Shown piece by piece: positions 1-8,796 of a stretch of 62,210 bases of DNA. Every line of letters starts with the position of its first letter. Position 1 is the stretch's first letter. Source of the stretch: JAGTVG01 sp964389805 (lineage in GTDB: Bacteria; Bacteroidota; Bacteroidia; Cytophagales; Cyclobacteriaceae); the NCBI GenBank assembly GCA_964389805.1, contig CAYMFU010000068.1:1-62210 (forward strand). Direction: 5' to 3'. Made by a program: the position numbers and the translations under genes. The notes below the pieces were generated by a model, which ran no database searches, was not told the DNA's origin, and was given only the letters and a program-made list of their open reading frames with translations.

Positions 1-431
1 ACGCAGCTTTGGTTATGGCGAACGGAGCAGTAATGGAAGGTATTGAAGCCAAATTGTTCTTTACTTTCTTTGGTTTAGATGCCATCACCAAGAAACAGAT
101 GAACAGCCTGCATACCGGGACTATTGGTAATCCTGCCATGAGAATGCCAGGAGGAATGCCATTCCCTACATTATTGGGCATGTTGCCTGGTGTTGAAGCG
201 GGTGTATCATCCATGATGAAAAGCCAGATGGAAAAACTGGATATTCCTCCGGTTGATGAATTTATGGATATGATAACAGCCGGTGGAGGTGAAATCTATG
301 CCTGCAAGCTGGCCACGGATATGTTTAAAATAGAAATGAAGGATTTATCTGAGCATGTGAAGGATATAATTACGATAGGCCAGTTTTATGAATTGGCAGA
401 TGGAGACAGGACTCAGATAATATTTACCTAG
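1..431 (+). CDS. DsrE/DsrF/DrsH-like sulfur-relay family protein (5' truncated)
   Basis: The reading frame is already open at the left edge (codons readable from position 3), so the true start lies outside the window. About 142 C-terminal residues are visible. The order of features matches the DsrE/F/DrsH-like family often annotated as peroxiredoxin-family or DsrE-like: a hydrophobic strand ending in LFFTFFGLDAI, then a Gly/Met-rich loop, then a conserved segment GGGEIYACKLATDMF carrying the single cysteine of the visible part, and a short acidic tail. Family members are small cytoplasmic proteins linked to sulfur or persulfide transfer; a sulfur role here is inference only. It converges with the sugar transporter gene to its right, with a hairpin terminator between them. 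The family call is fairly secure, the function is not. Confidence 0.75.
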   Translation, partial: AALVMANGAVMEGIEAKLFFTFFGLDAITKKQMNSLHTGTIGNPAMRMPGGMPFPTLLGMLPGVEAGVSSMMKSQMEKLDIPPVDEFMDMITAGGGEIYACKLATDMFKIEMKDLSEHVKDIITIGQFYELADGDRTQIIFT

Positions 432-455
432 TAGGAGAGTATGAGAGAAAGTATA

Positions 456-501
456 ATCCCACCATTCAGCCTGCCTACCGCAGGCAGGGGGGATTTTTTT
501 A
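456..501. terminator. Hairpin terminator between convergent genes
   Basis: A perfect 7-bp inverted repeat CCTGCCT (471-477) / AGGCAGG (483-489) around a 5-nt loop is nested inside AATCCC (456-461) / GGGATT (490-495). It is followed by a T run on the plus strand that reaches the stop codon of the minus-strand transporter gene. This fits a rho-independent terminator for the DsrE-like gene and may serve both directions. Confidence 0.75.
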
Positions 502-2097
502 TTTTTTCTCCCAGATACTTTCAATCTCTTCAAGTGATTTCCCTTTGGTCTCAGGTACCAGTTTCCAGACAAACAGAGCGGCAAGGATGCCCATGATGCC
601 ATATATCCAGTATGCAAAACCATGATTGAATTTTTCGGTCAACCAGGAACTATCATTCAGGATAGGGAATGTCCACGAAATGATCAGGTTTGCAACCCAC
701 TGAGCTGCTACAGCAATGGACATGGCTCCTCTGATATTATTAGGAAAAATTTCCGATAGCAAGACCCAGGTTACCGGCCCCCATGACATGGCAAAAGAAG
801 CTGTATACATCAGCATAAAGATTAATGCTCCAATACCTACGCTATTAAGATAAAATGAGAATCCAAGGGCGATCATGCTCACTGCCATACCTAGTGCACC
901 AATGATCTGTAAGGGTTTTCTGCCAAACTTATCCACCGTGAAAATAGCAAAAATGGTAAATGATAGGTTTACCGCACCAACGATAATGGTTTGAAGCAGG
1001 GAAACATTTGTTCCGCTACCCATGTTACGAAAGATCTCCGGTGCATAATACAATACCACATTTATGCCTACAAATTGTTGAAATACGGATAGAAAAATTC
1101 CAATTATGATTAATAATCCACCATATGATAGCCAGGGAGCATCCCTATTCTTCAGGGTTTCTTTAATTTCTGTCAGAGTGGCTTGTGCTTTGCTCTTTGA
1201 GTCCAGTTTATTAAGTAATTTCAGGGCGATGTCTTCTTTATTTTTCATCACGAGGAACCTTGGGGTTTCAGGTACAAAAAATAGTAAGGACAGGAATAAA
1301 ACGGCAGGTATAGTTTCGGATGCAAACATCCATCGCCATCCAATATCTGTCAGCCATTGATCATCACCTGTAAGTGCTATGCTATAGTTTACAAAGTATA
1401 CAATCAACATGCCGAAAATTATTGCAAACTGATTCCAGGAAACCAGCTTTCCCCGGATTGAAGAAGGCGCAATTTCAGCGATGTACATTGGAGATAGCAT
1501 GGATGCAAGACCAACACCAACACCGCCAACTATTCTGTAGATAATAAATGAAATAATGTTCTCCACACCAAAAATATTCATTCTCTCAGGTATGGATGAG
1601 CCAATGGCCGATATGGCAAATAGCAACGCAGCGAGTACAAGGCCATTTTTCCGCCCATATTTCCTGCTTATAAAGCCCCCTATTGAACCTCCCAGGATGC
1701 AACCAATTAGAGCACTGGATATAGTAAATCCCTTAATTGAGTTTGCTGTTTCCTCGTCGAGAATGGCTGGATTTCTGAAAATATAATACAGTACAAGTAC
1801 GGTAAGTACAAAGAGAAGAACTGAATATAGCAGACCTTTTTGCTTTCCGAATAACTTAAAAAGGATCGCTGATATCGCAAATTCAATTATTATAATAACA
1901 AATATAACAGTCAGCCTGTATTGCCAGATTACAAGATTGGCCCTTTCAGTACTTTCCTGTAATGAATCAATAAAAAAGGATTGTATGGATCCAACGGCAC
2001 CGGATATAACAGCTGTATCATAACCAAACAGCAATCCTCCTAATGTGGCCACGAGTGTCAGGCCTATGACAAATTTTGAGTTAGATGATCCTTGCAT
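499..2097 (-). CDS. Sugar porter family MFS transporter, with an extra hydrophobic pair
   Basis: Inner-membrane sugar:proton symporter of the major facilitator superfamily, sugar-porter branch (the XylE/GalP-type fold). Diagnostic motifs are GGLLFGYDTAVISG in helix 1 (about residues 20-33), the R-x-G-R-K/R loop (SRKYGRKNG), a second copy DKFGRKP, and the C-terminal PETKGKSLEEIE. At 532 residues it is longer than the usual 450-490. The excess sits between helices 1 and 2, where two additional hydrophobic stretches (about residues 63-82 and 90-107) are inserted. The substrate cannot be read from sequence. The gene is divergent from a GH15 glucan hydrolase, so uptake of a glucose-type sugar is a reasonable guess. 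A good promoter is visible upstream. Confidence 0.9.
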   Translation of the reverse strand: MQGSSNSKFVIGLTLVATLGGLLFGYDTAVISGAVGSIQSFFIDSLQESTERANLVIWQYRLTVIFVIIIIEFAISAILFKLFGKQKGLLYSVLLFVLTVLVLYYIFRNPAILDEETANSIKGFTISSALIGCILGGSIGGFISRKYGRKNGLVLAALLFAISAIGSSIPERMNIFGVENIISFIIYRIVGGVGVGLASMLSPMYIAEIAPSSIRGKLVSWNQFAIIFGMLIVYFVNYSIALTGDDQWLTDIGWRWMFASETIPAVLFLSLLFFVPETPRFLVMKNKEDIALKLLNKLDSKSKAQATLTEIKETLKNRDAPWLSYGGLLIIIGIFLSVFQQFVGINVVLYYAPEIFRNMGSGTNVSLLQTIIVGAVNLSFTIFAIFTVDKFGRKPLQIIGALGMAVSMIALGFSFYLNSVGIGALIFMLMYTASFAMSWGPVTWVLLSEIFPNNIRGAMSIAVAAQWVANLIISWTFPILNDSSWLTEKFNHGFAYWIYGIMGILAALFVWKLVPETKGKSLEEIESIWEKK

Positions 2098-2187
2098 GAA
2101 TATTGCGCTTTAAAAAAGTAAATAATCGGGCCTGAAGATAATGAATTTTCATATAATCAAATGAATAATCATAAAAAACTGGGTTTC

Positions 2188-2220
2188 CAAATTTAACCTG
2201 AAAGCCTGCTATTTAACAAA
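2188..2220 (-). promoter_or_regulatory. Bacteroidota-type promoter of the sugar porter gene
   Basis: On the minus strand a -33 TTTG (2220-2217) is followed after 21 nt by TAAATTTG (2195-2188), a perfect match to the Bacteroidota -7 element TAnnTTTG. Transcription would begin near 2181, giving a leader of about 84 nt before the start codon at 2097. This is the clearest promoter in the window and supports the phylum assignment. Confidence 0.55.
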
Positions 2221-2354
2221 TATTGAAAAACCAGAGTAACAATTTCACATTTTATTAAAAACACATGATTTTTAAGTTGGTACTATCAGAAAGGTATATT
2301 ATTTTCAATTCTTCGATGATGTAAAATATTATTCGGAATTTATAAGAATAAAAA

Positions 2355-4169
2355 ATGGACAATTACAACTACGGTGTTATTGGTAACTCAAGAAGTGCCG
2401 CACTGATATCTGATAAAGGATCGATTGTTTGGCTTTGTTTGCCAGACATAGATTCATCTTCTGAATTTGCCAGGATACTCGATGATGAAAAAGGAGGTGA
2501 GTTCGGAATAATCGCTGACAAGGATTACAAAATATCACAAAGATATCATCCTAATACTAACATATTAAAGACAAGGTTTGAAAACGGGAAGGACAAGTTT
2601 GAATTTATTGACTTTATGCCAATATATGGTCAAGGTAATGGAAAGGTGTACAATCCTCCTGATCTTGTTCGGTATGTTCACCTGATATCAGGAAAGCCAA
2701 AATTTGGAATAAAATATCAGCCAAAAGTTAATTATGCATTAGGGGAAACAAAAACGGTCATAGAGGATGAATATATTAAAAGCTATAATCTTTCAGGGCA
2801 GTATGAATCTATATATTTATATTCAACGTTTCCCTATGAATCTATTGTTGAGGAAAGGGATATTGAGTTAAAAGAAGATGGTTTCTTTTACCTGAGTTAT
2901 AATGAAAAACTTCGAATACCGACACAGGATATTGTAAATCTCGATCTTCAACGTACGGAGGTTTATTGGCTGGACTGGGTTGAGAAAGGTTTGGGTTTCG
3001 GGAATTGGAGAGAAGAAATAGTAAGAAGTGCACTTGTGCTCAGGTTGATGACCTATGAGAAGACAGGCGCAGTGATTGCAGCTGTAACCACCTCTTTGCC
3101 AGAGACAATTGGCGAAGTTCGCAACTGGGATTACCGTTTTTCATGGATAAGGGATTCCGGTATGATTGTCAGGGTATTGCGATACCTTGGATACAACAAA
3201 GAGGCCCAGGATTTTCTGGACTTTATAATAAATACCATACCTAATAAGGATGACAAAATCCAGATCATGTATGGCATAAGGGGCGAGAAAGATTTAACCG
3301 AACATATTCTTGAACATTTGAGTGGTTATAAAGGGTCTAAGCCGGTCAGAATTGGGAATGCAGCTTATTTCCAGAGGCAGCATGATGTTGTAGGCGTCTT
3401 AATGGATATCATTCTACAGGATTTTGAGAATTATACCATCTCTCCGGACCGAAGTGAGGAATTGTGGACCATTGTTCGTACAGTTATGCATAAAATTGAA
3501 AGACATTGGTGTGAGGCTGACAAGGGTATATGGGAGATCAGGGGAGAAGAGCAACATTTCGTATTTTCAAAAGTGCTGGTCTGGGCAGGTGCAGACAGAG
3601 GTGTGAAGATCGCACAATTGTTAAACAAGGATAAGTATATTGAGCCTTGGGTAAAACTACGGGATATTTTGAAGGATGATATTATGGGAAATGGCTGGAA
3701 TGAAGAAGTACAGGCATTTACCCAATCTTATAGCAGCAGGAATATGGATGCAGCCAACCTGTTAATTGAATCTTATGGCTTTATAGATGCCATGGATCCA
3801 AAGTATATTAGTACCGTGTTGAAAACGAAAGAAGAGTTGTTAAATGACGGTTTAATGTACCGGTATAAAAATGAGGATGATTTTGGTTTACCCAGCTCGT
3901 CATTTACGATTTGTACATTTTGGATGATCCAGAGTTTGTATAAGATTGGAAGGAAGGATGAGGCAGTCGACCTTTTCAACAAACTTTTACGTCACTCAAA
4001 CCACCTTGGGTTATTTAGCGAGGATATAGATTTCAAAACCAAGCGGCTATTGGGTAATTTCCCACAAGGATATTCACATCTTGCCTTAATAGAAACCGCC
4101 TATATCCTTAATATATATCAACCCCTTGACCATGTCCCGGGGGCAGCTAATATTCTATCACCATCTTGA
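2355..4169 (+). CDS. Glycoside hydrolase family 15 protein (glucoamylase/trehalase-like)
   Basis: Cytoplasmic (no signal peptide) GH15 enzyme, an inverting alpha-glucosidase family that includes glucoamylase-like and trehalose hydrolases. The N-terminal beta-domain begins NYGVIGNSRSAALIS, typical of bacterial GH15. The (alpha/alpha)6 barrel carries NWDYRFSWIRDS near residue 257, the general acid region WEIRGEEQHFVFSKVLVW near residue 395, and the C-terminal SEDID near residue 555 that holds the base glutamate. Its 604 residues match the normal family size of about 600. Substrate (maltodextrin, glycogen or trehalose) is not decided by the sequence. It is divergent from the sugar porter, suggesting a small carbohydrate-use locus. 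Confidence 0.9.
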   Translation: MDNYNYGVIGNSRSAALISDKGSIVWLCLPDIDSSSEFARILDDEKGGEFGIIADKDYKISQRYHPNTNILKTRFENGKDKFEFIDFMPIYGQGNGKVYNPPDLVRYVHLISGKPKFGIKYQPKVNYALGETKTVIEDEYIKSYNLSGQYESIYLYSTFPYESIVEERDIELKEDGFFYLSYNEKLRIPTQDIVNLDLQRTEVYWLDWVEKGLGFGNWREEIVRSALVLRLMTYEKTGAVIAAVTTSLPETIGEVRNWDYRFSWIRDSGMIVRVLRYLGYNKEAQDFLDFIINTIPNKDDKIQIMYGIRGEKDLTEHILEHLSGYKGSKPVRIGNAAYFQRQHDVVGVLMDIILQDFENYTISPDRSEELWTIVRTVMHKIERHWCEADKGIWEIRGEEQHFVFSKVLVWAGADRGVKIAQLLNKDKYIEPWVKLRDILKDDIMGNGWNEEVQAFTQSYSSRNMDAANLLIESYGFIDAMDPKYISTVLKTKEELLNDGLMYRYKNEDDFGLPSSSFTICTFWMIQSLYKIGRKDEAVDLFNKLLRHSNHLGLFSEDIDFKTKRLLGNFPQGYSHLALIETAYILNIYQPLDHVPGAANILSPS

Positions 4170-4229
4170 GTTTTAATGAGAACAAATTATTTAAATTAAC
4201 GTTATCAAATTGAATGAATACCTTAAAGC

Positions 4230-5114
4230 ATGAATCATAAATTCTCTATTAATTCTACGATATCTCTAGTCCTATCCCTTATGTTGCTATTCCCGGCATT
4301 CTCACAGGAAAGATTGCAAGCTGGTAAATTGTATCAAGCTGGCGAAGAGATAAATGCCCCAATGGTTGGTTTAACATCAATTATTCCTGAAGGATGGGCT
4401 GGCTACTTGCCGACAGACACCGAAATGCTCATGCTGGCCAATGTTGAAAATCCGGAAGGAACAATTTATGCATTTGGCTTTGATGATACCATGGATGATA
4501 TCAAGGCACGGCTCGACCTGGACATTAAATTCGAAGTTCGAAATGGAATTGAATTGGCTAGAAAAGGTGATCCTTTCATGAGGGGAGAGGTTTTGGCTGT
4601 TGAATTGATCGTTAAGAACAGCACAAACAATCTATTGGGCTACGCGGAAGCAAAATGCGCTGACTACGGATGGTGTGTGATGTATCTTATGATCACACCG
4701 GAATTTATTTATGAAGAGTCCAAGAAAGGATTGATCCAGTTTATGGATAATTCAAGTCTGGGTGAACCAACTCTTGGATCACTGTACGCTAATTTTGACT
4801 GGCCGGAAAAACTGAAAAACAAGTACTTGGCGACGTATATATCAAATCCCTATGTGAAAAAAAATAACCAGGTATGGCTTTGTGCTGATGGTACTTTCAA
4901 AAGCAAGATCAAACAAAAGGGCCTTGGGGAATTGTCCAAGAATTATAAAGGCAGCAAGTCCGGTACCTGGGAGGGACGGGGAGTTGGTCCACAAGGTGAA
5001 CTGATCCTGAATTTTAAAAAAGGCGATCCGGTAAATGTGAGCCTGGAACTGAAGGAAGATAAACTGTATATAAACGGGAGCAGGTTCTATGTTATGGAAC
5101 ATAACTGTAAATAG
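4230..5114 (+). CDS. Exported protein of unknown function
   Basis: I do not recognise the family. The 294-residue protein starts with a classical signal peptide (basic start, hydrophobic core, likely cleavage after PAFSQ near residue 25). The mature part has an N-terminal region rich in GLTSIIPEGWAG-type turns, a cysteine pair around ADYGWC, and a C-terminal segment (about 205-294) with alternating beta strands and the phrase WLCADGTF, resembling small lipocalin-like or stress-response barrels. It lies 60 bp after the GH15 gene on the same strand and may be cotranscribed. The next gene converges on it from the right, with no strong terminator in between. Confidence 0.7.
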   Translation: MNHKFSINSTISLVLSLMLLFPAFSQERLQAGKLYQAGEEINAPMVGLTSIIPEGWAGYLPTDTEMLMLANVENPEGTIYAFGFDDTMDDIKARLDLDIKFEVRNGIELARKGDPFMRGEVLAVELIVKNSTNNLLGYAEAKCADYGWCVMYLMITPEFIYEESKKGLIQFMDNSSLGEPTLGSLYANFDWPEKLKNKYLATYISNPYVKKNNQVWLCADGTFKSKIKQKGLGELSKNYKGSKSGTWEGRGVGPQGELILNFKKGDPVNVSLELKEDKLYINGSRFYVMEHNCK

Positions 5115-5226
5115 ATATCAGGAATCCTGTTGTCTGATGTATATGTATAAGATATTGCCTTGATCCCTGATTATGCCAATTGCCCCGGATATTATACAAA
5201 TCCCGAGTTTAGGTTATAAATTACCA

Positions 5227-5724
5227 TTACTGGTTTTCGTACTTCACGAATTCCTCTTCAAAAAACTCAAGTGATACTCCGGCATCTTTAAACATCTGCT
5301 CTGATTCATTCCCGCGATGATATTTCTTTTCACAGACCACTCTTTTAATTCCACAGTTAATAATCAGCATAGCACAGGTCCGGCATGGGGTCATTTTGCA
5401 GTATACAGTCGCTCCATCTAGTGCAACTCCTAATTTGGCAGCCTGGCAGATTGCATTTTGCTCAGCATGAACGGTTCGCATACAATGTTGTGATATTGAA
5501 TCATCATCGTGGATCACTTTTTTCATGAGATGACCTACATCATCACAATGAGTAAGCCCAACAGGAGATCCCACATACCCTGTAACCAACAATTGCTTTT
5601 CACGTGCTATGACACACCCGCTCCGTCCGCGGTCGCAAGTAGCCCTCTTAGCTATGGTTCTGGCGACTTCCATAAAATATTCATCCCAGGTAGGACGAAT
5701 GTAAACTTCTTTATTATCTGACAT
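5227..5724 (-). CDS. Deoxycytidylate (dCMP) deaminase family protein
   Basis: Zinc-dependent deaminase converting dCMP to dUMP for thymidylate synthesis, cytoplasmic. The zinc site is complete: HAE at residues 86-88 (His ligand and catalytic Glu) and PCRTC at 113-117 (Cys114, Cys117). The length of 165 residues and the N-terminal WDEYFMEVARTIAKRATC are typical of ComEB/dCMP deaminase proteins. It begins 8 bp after the stop of the upstream kinase-like gene on the same strand, so the two are probably cotranscribed and may act together in nucleotide metabolism. The family is secure; exact substrate specificity is inferred from similarity only. Confidence 0.9.
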   Translation of the reverse strand: MSDNKEVYIRPTWDEYFMEVARTIAKRATCDRGRSGCVIAREKQLLVTGYVGSPVGLTHCDDVGHLMKKVIHDDDSISQHCMRTVHAEQNAICQAAKLGVALDGATVYCKMTPCRTCAMLIINCGIKRVVCEKKYHRGNESEQMFKDAGVSLEFFEEEFVKYENQ

Positions 5725-5732
5725 ATCAATAA

Positions 5733-6302
5733 TTATAATTGTGCTAATACATTTTCAAGCTGCTCTAGCAATTCTGGTACCTGTCCTGTATTTACCAGTG
5801 TAAAATCAGCCATAGCAATTGGCCCACCTTTATCCAGGTTCTCAATCTCTGAGAAATCTCTGCTTTTAGCCTCTTCGGCACTTAATTGCCTGTTTCTGAT
5901 TTCCTTATCATCATCTGATTGTTTTCGGCTTGATAAACGATCATACCGTAGTTTTGGAGGAGCATATACCGCTACTATTACCAGTCGATCACCGTATTTG
6001 TCTTTTAGAATCTTATATTCAGCCCAGCTATATAAGCCATCACCAACCACATTTCCATTTGCCAGAAATGTGTCAATTTTAGGCATGTTCGTTATGGCGT
6101 AGGCACCCATTCCGTATTCCTTCCTCAATCCTTCTCTTATTGCCCTTTCATTAATTTCATTAACTTCCATACCCTCCTCCATTATTATATCCAGGGTAAT
6201 CTGTCCAAATCTGAAGAATTGAAATCCTTTTTCTACAAGCGCATCAGCAACAACCGATTTGCCTGATCCGCACATACCAACCAATGCAATAAATGTATTC
6301 AT
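5733..6302 (-). CDS. UPF0200-type nucleoside-monophosphate kinase-like ATPase
   Basis: P-loop kinase of about 189 residues. The Walker A motif GMCGSGKS sits at residues 9-16. The middle region reads RFGQITLDIIMEEGMEVNE, then LRKEYGMGAYA, and later VVGDGLYSWAEYK and SSRKQSDDD. This order resembles the UPF0200 / archaeal-type dephospho-CoA or NMP kinase-like family rather than standard bacterial adk, cmk or tmk. The phosphoryl acceptor is not known for this protein. The gene directly precedes the dCMP deaminase with an 8-bp gap, which points to deoxynucleotide metabolism, but this is inference. No recognisable promoter was found upstream; a near match CAAAGAGTA has the wrong spacing. Confidence 0.75.
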   Translation of the reverse strand: MNTFIALVGMCGSGKSVVADALVEKGFQFFRFGQITLDIIMEEGMEVNEINERAIREGLRKEYGMGAYAITNMPKIDTFLANGNVVGDGLYSWAEYKILKDKYGDRLVIVAVYAPPKLRYDRLSSRKQSDDDKEIRNRQLSAEEAKSRDFSEIENLDKGGPIAMADFTLVNTGQVPELLEQLENVLAQL

Positions 6303-6381
6303 ATTCAGAGCTTTTAATTATGCAATCTAAAAAGCTTTTCCAGATAACCAAAGAGTATCATATGATAAACAAAGACTATAA

Positions 6382-7146
6382 TTATCCGTAGATGTCATTT
6401 AATATCTTAGCCAGCCGAATCCCTGCCTGAAGCAAACGCAAATTGACAAGATTTATATTTTTATAATTATACTGGTAGCTTATTTTATGATCATCCGGAA
6501 GATCATATACCTGATCTCTATACGACATGGATTCATATGCCCAGTCTATAATGCCCGACTGTGACCAGGTCTCAATCTTTTGTTCATCAACATGATGTAT
6601 CCAATTGGTATATTCGGTATAGCTAAGATTCTGACCGTCAATAATCCCCGTATCCCAAATTCTATGCAGGTTTGATTTCCTCCAGAAATATTCTACTTCG
6701 GTGTCATTCCCGCCTCTATCTTCTCCATTTCCTACATGAAGTGGTTGATGGATGTCTCCCATAAGATGAATAAGGCATTTTAACGCAAAAGCCTCATCTT
6801 CGATATTGAAGTTTTTGTTTTCCAGTTCTTCAATAAATAACTCAAGGGCATAAATGATGTCTCCCTCATCCGGTGTTCCGGCTTCCTCGTATGTTTTTCC
6901 ATCTGGAATGGTACAATAGTGCCAGGGGATAAGATTATCATATTTATTGTCGGATTTAATCTCATCCATATAATTACTGATCATGGCCACGCTTTGTCCT
7001 TGTAATATTTTCCGTATATTTTTTTTGGCTTTTTTAGAAAGGTGGTATTCAGCGATCATACCGATCACCCGGTGTCCGGTTTGCCCCCAGCCTGAAGACT
7101 CATAACTGATAGTTAATGCAAAAAGAATGACCAAAAGTGTTCTCAT
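6382..7146 (-). CDS. Exported S1/P1-type nuclease
   Basis: Secreted zinc nuclease cleaving single-stranded nucleic acid and 3'-phosphates. The signal peptide ends so that the mature protein would start at Trp20, the residue whose amino group and side chain bind zinc in this family. Other expected ligands are present: His25 (QTGHRVIG), Asp61, His76, and the block LIHLMGDIHQPLHVG (125-139) with His127, Asp131 and His137, followed by the HRIWDTGII segment (161-169). The length of 254 residues is normal for bacterial members. It may provide phosphate or nucleosides from extracellular nucleic acid. It is divergent from the PagL-like gene. Confidence 0.92.
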   Translation of the reverse strand: MRTLLVILFALTISYESSGWGQTGHRVIGMIAEYHLSKKAKKNIRKILQGQSVAMISNYMDEIKSDNKYDNLIPWHYCTIPDGKTYEEAGTPDEGDIIYALELFIEELENKNFNIEDEAFALKCLIHLMGDIHQPLHVGNGEDRGGNDTEVEYFWRKSNLHRIWDTGIIDGQNLSYTEYTNWIHHVDEQKIETWSQSGIIDWAYESMSYRDQVYDLPDDHKISYQYNYKNINLVNLRLLQAGIRLAKILNDIYG

Positions 7147-7211
7147 TTATCTATTGTTTTTCGTAAAAATAAACAATCAGATCTTAATTTTATGTTAGGA
7201 TATAACTAAAC

Positions 7212-8336
7212 ATGGTTCATATTGCTGGAAAAGTAAAAATTCTCTTTATCACTATAGTTGGTTTGTTGACTATGATCAAATCGAATTTTGCCCAACCACC
7301 AGATAATGAGGATCTTAGTTCGCCCTTTTATGTGGGTTCAAAATTCCATTATGGATTTATCATTCCACATGCTGATGACTTAAGGAAAATCTCAGAATCT
7401 AATATCTGGGGGATTCAGGTGGACTTCAGTAAACTCAATACGTCCTTCAGGTCATGGTCCAATTGTAATTGTTACAGCAGACTTGGACTATCCTTTAATT
7501 TCTATGATTACATGAATCCTGAAGTTCTAGGACATTCTTATAGCCTCGCATTCTTTTTTGAACCCTATTTTAATTTCAAAGGACGGTCCAGGTTTTCCAT
7601 GCGGGTGGGGATGGGATTATCATATCTGGATAACGTTTATGATGAAAGTTCTAATCCGGAAAATCTATTCTTCGGATCAAAAATCAGCGGCATCTTACTG
7701 ACTAATCTTAGTTATAATTATTTAGTCAAAGAAAATATTCAGTTAAATTTTTCTTTAAATTATAATCATATATCCAATGCCGGCGTAAAAATGCCAAATA
7801 AAGGAATGAATTTTCCGACGGCTTCGATAGGTTTGGATTATATTATTAAACCGGTAATACTCGAGCCACAGGAGAAGGTTAGTGGAATACGCAAAAAAAC
7901 CATATTGGGTTATGGAAGAGTATTCTGGTCAATAAGGTCGGTTAATGCGGATAGTATTTATAGTGATAAGGACAAACTCATGATTGGAATTGAAGGAGGA
8001 ATTATAAAAGGATTGTCGAACATAAATGGCTTGATTGCTGGATTGGAATTTTCATTTGATGGCTCTTTCAAGGAAATCTCCAACAGACTTGAAGAAAATT
8101 ATGCACCTTTCATTTTATCCCTTCATCTCGGGAACGCTTTTGTAATTGGACGAATAACATTTACACAGCAGATGGCCTATTATTTGTATAAGCCTTTTCC
8201 GTCTACCAGCAAATCCTTTTTTCAACGCTATGGTATATATTATCGTATAGGTAAAATGACCAGCCTTGGGTTCTCCTTAAAAGCACATGGTCATGTTGCA
8301 GAACATATGGATATGAGAATAGGTGTTGAATTTTAA
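7212..8336 (+). CDS. PagL-like acyloxyacyl hydrolase (lipid A 3-O-deacylase family)
   Basis: Outer-membrane beta-barrel protein, 374 residues with an N-terminal signal peptide (cleavage probably near residue 27, NFAQ). The diagnostic part is NYNHISNAGVKMPNKGMN around residues 183-200, where His186 and Ser188 correspond to the catalytic pair of PagL-type lipid A deacylases. The flanking regions show alternating aromatic beta strands. The C-terminal half (about 220-374) is a second barrel-like region ending in a final aromatic Phe, a typical outer-membrane insertion signal. It would trim ester-linked acyl chains from lipid A. It is followed after 17 bp by a small exported KTSC-like protein. Confidence 0.8.
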   Translation: MVHIAGKVKILFITIVGLLTMIKSNFAQPPDNEDLSSPFYVGSKFHYGFIIPHADDLRKISESNIWGIQVDFSKLNTSFRSWSNCNCYSRLGLSFNFYDYMNPEVLGHSYSLAFFFEPYFNFKGRSRFSMRVGMGLSYLDNVYDESSNPENLFFGSKISGILLTNLSYNYLVKENIQLNFSLNYNHISNAGVKMPNKGMNFPTASIGLDYIIKPVILEPQEKVSGIRKKTILGYGRVFWSIRSVNADSIYSDKDKLMIGIEGGIIKGLSNINGLIAGLEFSFDGSFKEISNRLEENYAPFILSLHLGNAFVIGRITFTQQMAYYLYKPFPSTSKSFFQRYGIYYRIGKMTSLGFSLKAHGHVAEHMDMRIGVEF

Positions 8337-8353
8337 TGGGTAAGTAAAATTGT

Positions 8354-8782
8354 ATGTCAAAAATTGTAAACAGACTTATAAAGATCTTCCTGCTGGCAGG
8401 AGTTTTGATAATGTATGTAGGTGTACCATTATATGCACAGGTAGAACACAATTATAAGGTAGATCCCCAATCTACAAATTGTGACAGCCTGAAATTAACT
8501 ACACTTCCGATTACAGAGGCTGTATCTATTATTGAACATACGACTTTCAGGTTCCAGCAGCAATTCAAGATCTCCAGGACCTATGGAGTTATGAACGCCA
8601 GGTATTTTTCTTGTGATGGGAAACTTGGCTATCTCATTATTAAAGTGGATAAGGAAGATTATATATATATCGATGTTCCAGAACCAAAGTGGAAACTTTT
8701 GATTAGTTCAGCAGATATTAATGCCTTTTATAATGAGGAAATAAAGGGAATTTACGAGGTTATTACAGAGAACGAAAAATAA
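8354..8782 (+). CDS. Small exported protein with a KTSC-like domain
   Basis: A 142-residue protein with a signal peptide (basic start, hydrophobic LLAGVLIMYVGVPLYAQ, cleavage near residue 25). The C-terminal segment around GYLIIKVDKEDYIYIDVPE, then WKLLISSADINAFYNEEIKG, follows the pattern of the KTSC domain (strand, Y-x-Y-x-x-VP, a short helix, then a F/Y-N-x-x-I element). KTSC domains occur with RNA- or lysyl-tRNA-related proteins, but the role of stand-alone exported copies is not known. It is 17 bp downstream of the PagL-like gene and likely shares its transcript. The domain call is moderate. Confidence 0.65.
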   Translation: MSKIVNRLIKIFLLAGVLIMYVGVPLYAQVEHNYKVDPQSTNCDSLKLTTLPITEAVSIIEHTTFRFQQQFKISRTYGVMNARYFSCDGKLGYLIIKVDKEDYIYIDVPEPKWKLLISSADINAFYNEEIKGIYEVITENEK

Positions 8783-8796
8783 GAATTTTAAGGCAG

